A program made the translations under genes and the position numbers. The notes beneath the pieces are model-generated. The model had not been told where the DNA came from, did not search any database, and worked only from the letters and a program-made list of their open reading frames with translations. A DNA stretch of 13,858 bases from the NCBI GenBank assembly GCA_945957245.1, contig CAMFLD010000024.1, positions 1 to 13,858 of the forward strand, read 5' to 3'. This document shows positions 6,408 to 13,226 of the stretch, one piece after another. Position 1 is the first letter of the stretch. The number at the start of each line of letters is the position of its first letter. Source of the DNA: an uncultured Flavobacterium sp. Lineage in GTDB: Bacteria > Bacteroidota > Bacteroidia > Flavobacteriales > Flavobacteriaceae.

Positions 6408-8693
6408 TTAAAATGAAAAACCTACCGTAAAATAAGTAAAGCCTTTATTGAGTTCCGGTGACCAGCTGTATTTTATTTCAACCGGTCCGATGATTGATTC
6501 CAAGGCGTATCCAATGGCATAACCATTGTAAGTTGGTTTGGAGAGCCAGTTTCCTTTTTCAAAGAGCCCGTCCTCAATATTTGCGTAATTGGCAGCAATG
6601 TTGATATGATTTTTTTTGTAAAACTCATAATCAAGGGTAAAACAAGACTTAATATAACTGTCTCCGGCAATACTCAAATAGTCATATCCGTAAAAATACC
6701 TGAAGTTATTTACCATATTGAATCCGTAGCCTCCTAATACAAAATCAAAGAAGTGGACGCTGTCATTTCCAAAAGCAAAACCTGCTTCGGATTGTACTTT
6801 CAGGCTGAATTTTTTGTAAAATGATTTGGCAAAGCCAATTTCACCCTTGGCTATTGAATAACGATTGAATTCTTTAGTATAATCGGAAGAGTGAAGGTAC
6901 GTTTGAATATCGCCCGAAAACATAAATCCTCTTTTAGGGAAAAGCTTATTGTCATAGGAATCATAAGTCATATAACCGAAAGCACTCAGATAACTGCTGT
7001 TTTCAAAAATGGGATTGGTTCCAATTAAAGTCTCTGATTTTATACGAAGTAATTTATGCTCAACTCCGGCTCCTATCAAAAACTTCTGCATGAAAACCGT
7101 TTGAAGATAAGCCTGATTTGTCAAATCCTGGAAATCAACATTGATACTGCTCAGGCCGAGTAACGACAGCAGCTGACCGTTCTTAAAATCGGTTGTGGAA
7201 TTTTTGTTGAAAGTATTGTAGCGGGACTTGATACCAAAACTCCAGTAAAAGCCATTGTCGATGTAGTAATCCAGATTGTAGCGTATGTTATCTCCAAGTC
7301 CGACATCAAATGATAAAACGTCGTTCTTGAAAAGCGATTTCTTTTGCGTTATATTGGCTAACAGTGCACTTTTGTACAGTCCGTCATAGTGAAGCCCAAA
7401 CTTCAAAAAGGTAGTGGTAGGATTTTCGGTCAGGGAAAGTTTTAGTTCATCTTCATTATCCTTTTCTTCAAGTGTATAGCTTATTCTACTGAAGTTTTGG
7501 GTAGCATTAATGTTATTGATTCCGGTTTTCAAATCGTCATAAGATATGGTTTTTCCATTCTTGAAGTTCAATTTTCCAACGATATAGGCACGAGTATAAT
7601 TATCCAGTTTGCTTATCGAAATGTTCTTAATTCTGAGCGAGTCTAATCCGACGTTCATTTTTTTAGGCTTGTAATTTACAGTATCGCCCAGCTTTTTTAT
7701 CTGTTCATATACTGAAAAAGCAGCTTCTTCCCCTTTCTTTATAATATTCCTTCCTTCATCAAACGAAATTACGCCATAATCTGAAACATCCGGTTTGATA
7801 TACACATCAGTAAGTTTCTGCTTTTCTTTCATTACCTTAATCATATCCAGATTGGTAATCTGGACTAAAATCCGGGTAGCATCCTTTAAGGATTTACGGT
7901 CTTTTAAATCATCCTGAACATCAACCCCAATTACGATATCGGCACCCATTTTCCTGATTTCCTCAACAGGATAATTATTCATAACACCACCATCTATCAG
8001 AAGTTTACCGTCAATTTCTACCGGGGAAAATAAGGAAGGAAAGGCAGAACTCGCCAGCATTGCCTGAGCAAGATAGCCTTTGTCCAGAACCACTTGTTCG
8101 CCCTTCTCAATATCAGTGGCTATGCATAGAAACGGAATAGGTAGTTTACTAAAATCATTCACATAACGAACTTTATGCGTCAGTTTGGATAATAGGTTAT
8201 AGTTGTACATCCCTTTGGAAAGAGCAATCGGGATACCGATCTTAAACTTATTGAACGGGAGCGACAACGCATACATCTGATCGTTTCGCTTTTCATAAAA
8301 ACTTTTTGAGGAACGTGGAATATAATCCTGAAGAAGTTCGTCAAAATCGGTATTAGTGAAAATAGAATCTATCTGGGTAGCATTGTATCCCGAAGCATAT
8401 AAACCTCCAATAACAGCCCCCATACTGGTTCCTGTAATGTAATCTATTTTTACTCCAGCCTGTTCAAGTACTTTCAAAACGCCAATATGGGCAAAACCTT
8501 TAGCCCCACCACCACTTAAAACAAGTCCGATTTTAGGGCGTTTCTTTACTTCCTGAGCAATAGCTTGTGAGAGAAAAGCAGAAAGCAGAAAGCATAAAGA
8601 AATAAAAAGGGAACAATAAGCTGATTTTGACTTTTGCCGCATAAACGGTTTAAGTCTTGGCTCTTGTTTCTTGTCTCTTGCTTCTTTAGGCAT
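6408..8693 (-). CDS. Patatin-like phospholipase with POTRA and outer-membrane barrel (type Vd secretion type)
   Basis: The longest reading has 761 residues. A signal peptide ends near AIAQ (residue 47). The patatin hydrolase domain (about 54-300) shows the oxyanion loop SGGGAKG (60-66), nucleophile Ser90 in GTSMG (88-92) and the dyad Asp234 in DGG (234-236), so the lipid acyl-hydrolase site is intact. Residues about 352-423 look like one POTRA domain. Residues about 428-761 are a predicted beta-barrel ending in the aromatic-rich YFTVGFSF, a beta-signal. This matches PlpD/FplA-type proteins, in which the lipase is presented at or across the outer membrane. The gene starts 2 bp after the uvrC stop and probably shares its transcript. 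The start is uncertain: Met18 (8642) gives a more normal signal peptide (MRQKSKSAYCSL), and the first 17 codons are largely a 7-bp repeat tract. Confidence 0.9.
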   Translation of the reverse strand: MPKEARDKKQEPRLKPFMRQKSKSAYCSLFISLCFLLSAFLSQAIAQEVKKRPKIGLVLSGGGAKGFAHIGVLKVLEQAGVKIDYITGTSMGAVIGGLYASGYNATQIDSIFTNTDFDELLQDYIPRSSKSFYEKRNDQMYALSLPFNKFKIGIPIALSKGMYNYNLLSKLTHKVRYVNDFSKLPIPFLCIATDIEKGEQVVLDKGYLAQAMLASSAFPSLFSPVEIDGKLLIDGGVMNNYPVEEIRKMGADIVIGVDVQDDLKDRKSLKDATRILVQITNLDMIKVMKEKQKLTDVYIKPDVSDYGVISFDEGRNIIKKGEEAAFSVYEQIKKLGDTVNYKPKKMNVGLDSLRIKNISISKLDNYTRAYIVGKLNFKNGKTISYDDLKTGINNINATQNFSRISYTLEEKDNEDELKLSLTENPTTTFLKFGLHYDGLYKSALLANITQKKSLFKNDVLSFDVGLGDNIRYNLDYYIDNGFYWSFGIKSRYNTFNKNSTTDFKNGQLLSLLGLSSINVDFQDLTNQAYLQTVFMQKFLIGAGVEHKLLRIKSETLIGTNPIFENSSYLSAFGYMTYDSYDNKLFPKRGFMFSGDIQTYLHSSDYTKEFNRYSIAKGEIGFAKSFYKKFSLKVQSEAGFAFGNDSVHFFDFVLGGYGFNMVNNFRYFYGYDYLSIAGDSYIKSCFTLDYEFYKKNHINIAANYANIEDGLFEKGNWLSKPTYNGYAIGYALESIIGPVEIKYSWSPELNKGFTYFTVGFSF
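8574..8601. repeat. Heptanucleotide repeat tract in signal-peptide coding region
   Basis: On the plus strand, four consecutive 7-bp units AAAAGCA, GAAAGCA, GAAAGCA and TAAAGAA run through the part of the patatin gene encoding the hydrophobic core of the signal peptide. Three units agree in AAAGCA. Because the unit is not a multiple of three, gain or loss of one unit would shift the frame. Two similar units (GATTTTG, ACTTTTG) follow at 8623-8636. Confidence 0.6.
8654..8688. repeat. Heptanucleotide repeat tract at the uvrC-patatin junction
   Basis: On the plus strand, five tandem 7-bp units GTCTTGG, CTCTTGT, TTCTTGT, CTCTTGC and TTCTTTA share the core TCTT, four of them TCTTG. They fill most of the first 17 codons of the longest patatin reading frame, directly after uvrC. 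If translation starts at 8642 instead, the tract is intergenic. Confidence 0.65.
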
Positions 8694-8695
8694 TA

Positions 8696-10489
8696 CTATT
8701 CGTTTTTGTAAAAGTCGGAAATTTTTTTTGCTTTCGATGCGCCCACAACCTCAGAAATTTCTTTTTCTGTAGCCAATTTTAATCTTTTAACACTTTTGAA
8801 ATGTTTTATTAACGTCATCATCGTTTTTTCACCTATGCCCGGTATGAGTTCGATGGTTGAATTCAATGCCGATTTGCTTCGCTTGTCACGGTGGTGTGTT
8901 ATTCCAAAACGGTGGGCTTCATTCCTTAGATGCTGGATGACTTTGAGCGTTTCTGATTTTTTATCCAAGTATAACGGGACGGAATCTCCGGGATAAAATA
9001 GCTCTTCGAGCCTCTTGGCTATCCCGATAATGGCAATTTTGCCTCGAAGCCCTAATTCATCAATACTTTTAAGTGCCGAGGAAAGCTGACCTTTACCTCC
9101 GTCAATAATAATAAGCTGAGGTAACGGCTGATTTTCATCTAAAAGACGCTTGTAACGTCGGTATACGACTTCCTCCATAGAAGCGAAGTCATTTGGACCT
9201 TCTACCGTTTTGATGTTGAAATGGCGGTAATCCTTTTTGCTTGGTTTTCCATCCTTAAAAACCACACAGGCCGAAACCGGATTGGTTCCCTGAATATTAG
9301 AATTGTCAAAACACTCAATGTGCCTTGGTTCAACAGAAAGACGCAGGTCTTTTTGCATCTGTGCCATAATCCGGTTGGTATGCCGCTCAGGATCGACAAT
9401 CTGTATTTGTTTGAGTTGTTCCAAACGTTGGTATTTGGCATTTCTCTCCGAAAGATTCAGAATTTCTTTTTTGTCACCTAATTGGGGTACGGTAACTTTT
9501 ATCTTATCGCCAAAATCGAGATGAAATGGTAGGATAATCTCCTTAGATGTGAGATGAAAACGTTCCCGAAGCTCCACAACGGCAAGTTCTAAAAGTTCTT
9601 CATCAGTTTCATCCAGTTTCTTTTTGAGCTCTAGCGTAAACGAACGGATGATAGCACCATGAGATATCTGCAGGAAATTAATGTAGGCCATTCCTTCGTC
9701 AGAAACAATGGAAAATACATCTACATTCGAAATTTTCGGATTGAGTATCGTGGAATGCGACTGATAATTCTCTAAAACATCAATCTTTTCTTTTATCCTC
9801 TGGGCTTCTTCAAACATCATTTTACCCGCAAAATCATTCATTTGCTTTTTGAAATCACGAAGGCTGTCTTTAAAATTACCTTTCAGGATTTGCCTTATAG
9901 CATCTACCTGCTTTTGATAATGTTCTAAAGTTTCCAAACCTTCACAAGGACCTTTACAGTTCCCGATATGGTATTCCAGGCATACTTTGAACTTATGTGC
10001 ATTGATATTGGTTTCCTTCAAATCAAAATTACAGGTTCTCAACGGATATAATTCTTTAATCAAATCCATAATCGTATGAACCGTCTTAAAAGTAGTGTAG
10101 GGGCCAAAATATTCTGAGCCATCCTTAATCATTCTTCTCGTTGGGAATATCCTTGGGAACGGTTCTTTTTTGATGCAAATCCAAGGATAGGTTTTGTCAT
10201 CACGCAGCAGGACATTATAACGGGGCTGAAGCTTTTTGATAAGGTTGTTTTCAAGCAAAAGCGCATCCTGTTCTGAGGTAACGACTATATGCTTGATTGT
10301 GACAATTTTCTTTACCAATACATTTGTTTTGGCATTGTCGTGGATTTTGTTGAAATAAGAAGAAACCCTTTTTTTTAGGTTTTTGGCTTTGCCAACATAC
10401 AAAATCTTGCCATCCTTATCATAATACTGATAAACTCCGGGATTGTCCGGAAGTGTCTGTAACTGAAGTTCGATAGATGGAGTTTCCAT
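8696..10489 (-). CDS. uvrC: Excinuclease ABC subunit C (UvrC)
   Basis: This is the nuclease subunit of nucleotide excision repair; it is recruited by UvrB at a lesion and makes the 3' and then the 5' incision. All domains are present in 597 residues, the usual length. The GIY-YIG nuclease is at about 14-95 (GVY 18-20, YVG 31-33, Arg41, Glu80). Four cysteines at 153, 170, 178 and 182 fit the iron-sulfur cluster site reported for E. coli UvrC. The UVR helix that binds UvrB is around 212-245 (FEEAQRIKEKIDVLE). The RNase H-like nuclease has Asp395 in ECFDNSN and Asp463 in IIDGGKGQ. A helix-hairpin-helix pair closes the protein (LIPGIGEKTMM, then SEVVGASKAKKI). It lies divergent from the fau gene across 135 bp and is followed after 2 bp by the patatin gene, suggesting an operon. 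Confidence 0.97.
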   Translation of the reverse strand: METPSIELQLQTLPDNPGVYQYYDKDGKILYVGKAKNLKKRVSSYFNKIHDNAKTNVLVKKIVTIKHIVVTSEQDALLLENNLIKKLQPRYNVLLRDDKTYPWICIKKEPFPRIFPTRRMIKDGSEYFGPYTTFKTVHTIMDLIKELYPLRTCNFDLKETNINAHKFKVCLEYHIGNCKGPCEGLETLEHYQKQVDAIRQILKGNFKDSLRDFKKQMNDFAGKMMFEEAQRIKEKIDVLENYQSHSTILNPKISNVDVFSIVSDEGMAYINFLQISHGAIIRSFTLELKKKLDETDEELLELAVVELRERFHLTSKEIILPFHLDFGDKIKVTVPQLGDKKEILNLSERNAKYQRLEQLKQIQIVDPERHTNRIMAQMQKDLRLSVEPRHIECFDNSNIQGTNPVSACVVFKDGKPSKKDYRHFNIKTVEGPNDFASMEEVVYRRYKRLLDENQPLPQLIIIDGGKGQLSSALKSIDELGLRGKIAIIGIAKRLEELFYPGDSVPLYLDKKSETLKVIQHLRNEAHRFGITHHRDKRSKSALNSTIELIPGIGEKTMMTLIKHFKSVKRLKLATEKEISEVVGASKAKKISDFYKNE

Positions 10490-10590
10490 TTAAGATTTAA
10501 GAATGCCTATTGATTTCATATAGGAATACTTTATCTTGGTATCCCTGATATGGTAACGTTTTTTTTACGCAGTCGGATTTTAGTTGTGAT

Positions 10591-10620
10591 TTCAAAGTTA
10601 TAAAAATAAAAGTACTTTTG
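10591..10620 (+). promoter_or_regulatory. Candidate fau promoter, implying a near-leaderless mRNA
   Basis: TACTTTTG (10613-10620) fits TAnnTTTG exactly, with TTC (10591-10593, one mismatch to TTG) 19 bases upstream. The A of the ATG is at 10625, only 5 bases past the -7 element, so the transcript should begin at or very near the start codon. The -33 part overlaps the uvrC -7 element. Confidence 0.5.
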
Positions 10621-10622
10621 AA
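10593..10622 (-). promoter_or_regulatory. Candidate uvrC promoter, interlocked with the fau promoter
   Basis: On the minus strand, TAACTTTG (10600-10593) is a full TAnnTTTG -7 match. A TTC, one mismatch from TTG, is at 10622-10620 with a 19-base spacer. Transcription would start near 10588 and leave a leader of roughly 100 nt before uvrC. The -33 part coincides with the end of the opposing -7 element, so the two promoters share DNA. The rest of the leader (10490-10588) shows no convincing structure. Confidence 0.5.
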
Positions 10623-10624
10623 GT

Positions 10625-11203
10625 ATGGATAAAAAAGAACTAAGGACAAAATATAAACGGCTCCGTCAGGAACTCACGCCCGAAGAAATTGATGATAAAA
10701 GCATCGCTATTGCCAATAGAATGCTCCAACTCGACATTTGGGACAAAACCTATTTTCATTTATTTCTTTCTATCGAAGAAATGAAGGAAGTTGAAACAGA
10801 ATTCATTCTCCAGATACTTGCTGGTTATGACAAGGAAATTTTGATACCTAAGAGTGATTTCAATACAGGTGAAATGAAAAGTTATCTATTAACAGATAAT
10901 ACAAAATTTCAAAAAAACCAATACAATATCTACGAACCTGTGGATGGAATTGAAGTACCTGAATCAAAGATTGAGGTAGTTTTTGTACCTCTTTTGGCAT
11001 TTGATAAAAAAGGGAATCGGGTAGGTTATGGTAAAGGCTTTTATGATAAATTCCTATCAAAATGCAGAGAAGATGTCATTAAAATCGGTGTTTCCTTTTT
11101 TGAGGCCGAAGAAACTATAGATGGTGTTTTGGAAAGCGATATCCGACTGGATTATTGTGTTACTCCAACGACTAACTATACGTTCCGAGAGATGTTTTCT
11201 TAG
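10625..11203 (+). CDS. fau: 5-formyltetrahydrofolate cyclo-ligase
   Basis: The enzyme uses ATP to convert 5-formyltetrahydrofolate to 5,10-methenyltetrahydrofolate, returning a folate side product to one-carbon metabolism in the cytosol. The 192 residues match the family. The N-terminus DKKELRTKYKRLRQEL is the basic helix that contributes to ATP binding. YNIYEPVDG (100-108) is the folate-side segment. The main signature is at 119-141: VFVPLLAFDKKGNRVGYGKG followed by FYDK. The family-typical N-terminus supports the ATG at 10625, even though it lies only 5 bases after a promoter-like element. The gene overlaps the 3' end of convergent lspA by 32 bp, with no terminator visible in the overlap. 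Confidence is very high. Confidence 0.95.
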   Translation: MDKKELRTKYKRLRQELTPEEIDDKSIAIANRMLQLDIWDKTYFHLFLSIEEMKEVETEFILQILAGYDKEILIPKSDFNTGEMKSYLLTDNTKFQKNQYNIYEPVDGIEVPESKIEVVFVPLLAFDKKGNRVGYGKGFYDKFLSKCREDVIKIGVSFFEAEETIDGVLESDIRLDYCVTPTTNYTFREMFS

Positions 11204-11795
11204 CGAATGCTTTTTTGTTAAATACAATCAGAATACCAACTCCGGTTGAAATGGACATGTCAGCGATGTTGAAAATAGCATTGAAGAATTTAAAAGGCTG
11301 CCCGCCATATACCGGAAGCCATTTTGGGAAGGTGCCTTCACAAATTGGGAAATACAACATATCTACCACTTTACCATGAAACCAGGTTCCTGCAGGTTTA
11401 TCTGTGAATAAGGTAGCTAAATGTCCATAGCTGTCATCAAAAATAACTCCGTAGAAAACAGAATCAATGATATTGCCTACAGCTCCTGCAAATATTAATG
11501 CAATAGCAACCATCAGGTAAGGAGAACTGTGTTTGGTGCTGGCATCATATAGCCAGTATCCGATACCAAAAACGGCAAGAATCCTGAAGACTGTTAGTAT
11601 AAGTTTTCCGTGCATCCCCGGAATTTTTGTTCCCCAGGCCATCCCTTCATTTTCTATAAGCAGGATTTTAAACCAATTGGTGACATCTATTTGTCCCGCT
11701 TCACCATATACAAAGTTGGTTTTGATATAAATCTTGACGAATTGGTCCACCAATAAAATGATAGCAATGATTAGAATGGAGTTTCTTAATGACAT
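11172..11795 (-). CDS. lspA: Lipoprotein signal peptidase (signal peptidase II)
   Basis: This inner-membrane aspartyl protease cuts signal peptides before the lipid-modified cysteine, so it would process the lipoprotein encoded at 735. Conserved boxes are DQFVK (17-21), NEGMAWG (49-55), AVGNIIDS (105-112, catalytic Asp111) and FNIADMSIS (175-183, catalytic Asp179). Four hydrophobic helices are apparent. At 207 residues it is longer than the approximately 165 of E. coli. The extra length lies mainly between the two catalytic boxes (about 113-172, with GKVVDMLYFPICEGTFP), an insertion I associate with Bacteroidota enzymes. The usual Arg after Asp111 (GNxxDR) is Ser112. The gene has its own promoter (11846-11873), and its end overlaps fau in antisense by 32 bp. 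Confidence 0.95.
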   Translation of the reverse strand: MSLRNSILIIAIILLVDQFVKIYIKTNFVYGEAGQIDVTNWFKILLIENEGMAWGTKIPGMHGKLILTVFRILAVFGIGYWLYDASTKHSSPYLMVAIALIFAGAVGNIIDSVFYGVIFDDSYGHLATLFTDKPAGTWFHGKVVDMLYFPICEGTFPKWLPVYGGQPFKFFNAIFNIADMSISTGVGILIVFNKKAFAKKTSLGTYS

Positions 11796-11814
11796 ATCAG
11801 GGTTTTAATTACTT

Positions 11815-11838
11815 CGTACCATTAAACTTTCAGGTACG
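11815..11838. other. Inverted repeat in the lspA leader
   Basis: CGTACC (11815-11820) and GGTACG (11833-11838) form a perfect 6-bp stem with a 12-base loop inside the predicted lspA 5' leader, about 20 bases before the start codon. It could be an mRNA hairpin or a protein site. Nothing identifies a ligand, and the structure is short. Confidence 0.3.
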
Positions 11839-11845
11839 GGTGGTG

Positions 11846-11873
11846 CAAAAATAGCAATATTATGTAAAAGCAA
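11846..11873 (-). promoter_or_regulatory. Bacteroidota-type promoter for lspA
   Basis: On the minus strand, TTG (11873-11871), a 17-base spacer and TATTTTTG (11853-11846) match TTG-N17-23-TAnnTTTG exactly. The transcript would start near 11841, giving a leader of about 45 nt. Confidence 0.75.
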
Positions 11874-11954
11874 GTATATTTTTTTAGTTATAAATCTCAT
11901 TATATACATTTTAGGAATGTTGAAAAAAGAAATACTAATTTTGCATCCAGATGT

Positions 11955-11970
11955 AAAACAAATTTGTTTT
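11955..11970. promoter_or_regulatory. 16-bp perfect palindrome, candidate operator
   Basis: AAAACAAATTTGTTTT is its own reverse complement. It sits 12 bases after a TAATTTTG -7-like element (11936-11943) in the 288-bp gap between divergent lspA and rffA. A direct repeat of ATTCGAT follows at 11982-11988 and 12004-12010, exactly 22 bp apart (about two helical turns). The symmetry is seen directly; binding by a regulator is inferred. The run is AT-rich, so chance is possible. Confidence 0.35.
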
Positions 11971-12048
11971 TTTGTGTCTTCATTCGATTATGATAATTTA
12001 ATGATTCGATACAAGTTCATACCGTAAGACTTTAAGGTTGAAAAGGAA

Positions 12049-12056
12049 TAAATTTG
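12049..12056 (+). promoter_or_regulatory. Candidate -7 element for rffA
   Basis: TAAATTTG matches TAnnTTTG and lies 27 bases before the rffA start, a good distance for transcription from about 12061. No clear TTG lies 17-23 bases upstream; the nearest candidates are TTT sequences with short spacing. TAATTTTG at 11936-11943 is an alternative that would give a longer leader. The rest of the 11796-12083 gap holds no recognisable gene. Confidence 0.4.
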
Positions 12057-12083
12057 TGACGCATATAACCTAATACAAGATAG

Positions 12084-13214
12084 ATGATACCATTTAACAA
12101 ACCCTACTCAACAGGGAATGAAATAAAATATATTGAAGAAGCTGTTGCATCAGGTAAAATATCCGGCAACGGTGTTTTTACAAAAAAATGCCAGCTTTTC
12201 TTTGAATCGAATTACGGTATAAAAAAGGCATTGTTGACTACATCCTGCACTGATGCTTTGGAAATGGCTGCTATTCTTACTAACATACAGGAAGGAGATG
12301 AGGTTATTATGCCGTCTTATACTTTTGTTTCTACATCCAACGCTTTTGTGCTGAGAGGTGCAAAAATAGTCTTTGCCGATAGCAGAAAAGACCACCCCAA
12401 TATTGACGAAACCAAAATAGAGTCCTTAATCACTTCCCGAACAAAGGCAATTGTTCCGGTTCATTACGCCGGTGTTGCCTGTGAAATGGACACGATAATG
12501 GAACTTGCCAAAAAATACAACCTGTTTGTAATTGAAGATGCAGCTCAGGCCATTGACAGCTATTACACAGGAAAGGATGGTGTTAAAAGAGCTTTGGGCT
12601 CCATAGGGCATTTGGGGGCTTTTTCATTCCATGAAACTAAAAATATCATTTCAGGCGAAGGCGGACTACTGGCTATCAACGATGAGAGTTTTATTCACAG
12701 AGCTGAAATAATTTGGGAAAAAGGAACCAACAGAGCCTCATTTTTCCGTGGAGAAGTTGATAAATACGGATGGGTGGATATAGGAAGCTCATTCCTGCCG
12801 TCAGAAATTATTGCTGCCTTTCTCTGGGCGCAATTGGAAAAATTGGAAGATATTCAGAAAGTTAGAAAAGACCATTGGCTTGAATATGAAAATAAATTAG
12901 CCGGTTGGGCGGAAAAAAACAACCTATTACTTCCTGTAATTCCTGATTATGCCACCAATAATGGCCACATGTTTTATTTAATCTGTTACAGTCTGGAGCA
13001 ACGGACAAAATTATTGGAATATCTGAAGAAAAATGAAATCCTTGCGGTTTTCCACTACATCAGCCTACACAAAAGCCCTTTTTATTCTACTAAACATGAG
13101 GGTGGAGATTTGCCGGAAACAGATAAATTTACGGATACTTTGGTAAGACTTCCACTATTCTATGAATTAAATCCTCAAAAGGTGATAGATACACTTTTAA
13201 GATTCGAATTTTAA
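12084..13214 (+). CDS. rffA: dTDP-4-amino-4,6-dideoxygalactose transaminase
   Basis: This PLP-dependent sugar aminotransferase (RffA/WecE) converts dTDP-4-keto-6-deoxyglucose to dTDP-4-amino-4,6-dideoxygalactose (dTDP-Fuc4N) with glutamate as donor. The 376 residues match E. coli WecE in length and closely in sequence: it opens MIPFNKPYSTGNE and carries GDEVIMPSYTFVSTSNAF, IVPVHYAGVACEMDTIM, FSFHETKN, EKGTNRASFFRG and AVFHYISLH, all nearly as in the enterobacterial enzyme. The PLP Schiff-base lysine is Lys186 in HETKN; Asp152 and Gln155 in EDAAQ contact the cofactor. It faces a WecF-like glycosyltransferase gene tail to tail with 12 bp between stops. The neighbour supports a Fuc4NAc-containing glycan, although the acetyltransferase WecD is not visible. 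The start at 12084 is fixed by the conserved N-terminus. Confidence 0.95.
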   Translation: MIPFNKPYSTGNEIKYIEEAVASGKISGNGVFTKKCQLFFESNYGIKKALLTTSCTDALEMAAILTNIQEGDEVIMPSYTFVSTSNAFVLRGAKIVFADSRKDHPNIDETKIESLITSRTKAIVPVHYAGVACEMDTIMELAKKYNLFVIEDAAQAIDSYYTGKDGVKRALGSIGHLGAFSFHETKNIISGEGGLLAINDESFIHRAEIIWEKGTNRASFFRGEVDKYGWVDIGSSFLPSEIIAAFLWAQLEKLEDIQKVRKDHWLEYENKLAGWAEKNNLLLPVIPDYATNNGHMFYLICYSLEQRTKLLEYLKKNEILAVFHYISLHKSPFYSTKHEGGDLPETDKFTDTLVRLPLFYELNPQKVIDTLLRFEF

Positions 13215-13226
13215 AAGCCGCAAATC

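Noticed and set aside
6402..6420. Hairpin TTTCA/TGAAA at the patatin stop as a terminator
   Set aside because: The stem is only about 5 bp, overlaps the stop codon and is made of simple AT-rich sequence.
8574..8688. CRISPR array
   Set aside because: The repeats are 7 bp and directly tandem without spacers, and no cas gene is nearby.
9221..9524. Plus-strand open frames inside uvrC
   Set aside because: They lie antisense to a strongly conserved gene, have low-complexity or Cys/Ser-rich translations and no promoter; they are shadows.
10504..10523. CCTAT...ATAGG inverted repeat in the uvrC leader
   Set aside because: A 5-bp arm in AT-rich sequence is expected by chance and has no further support.
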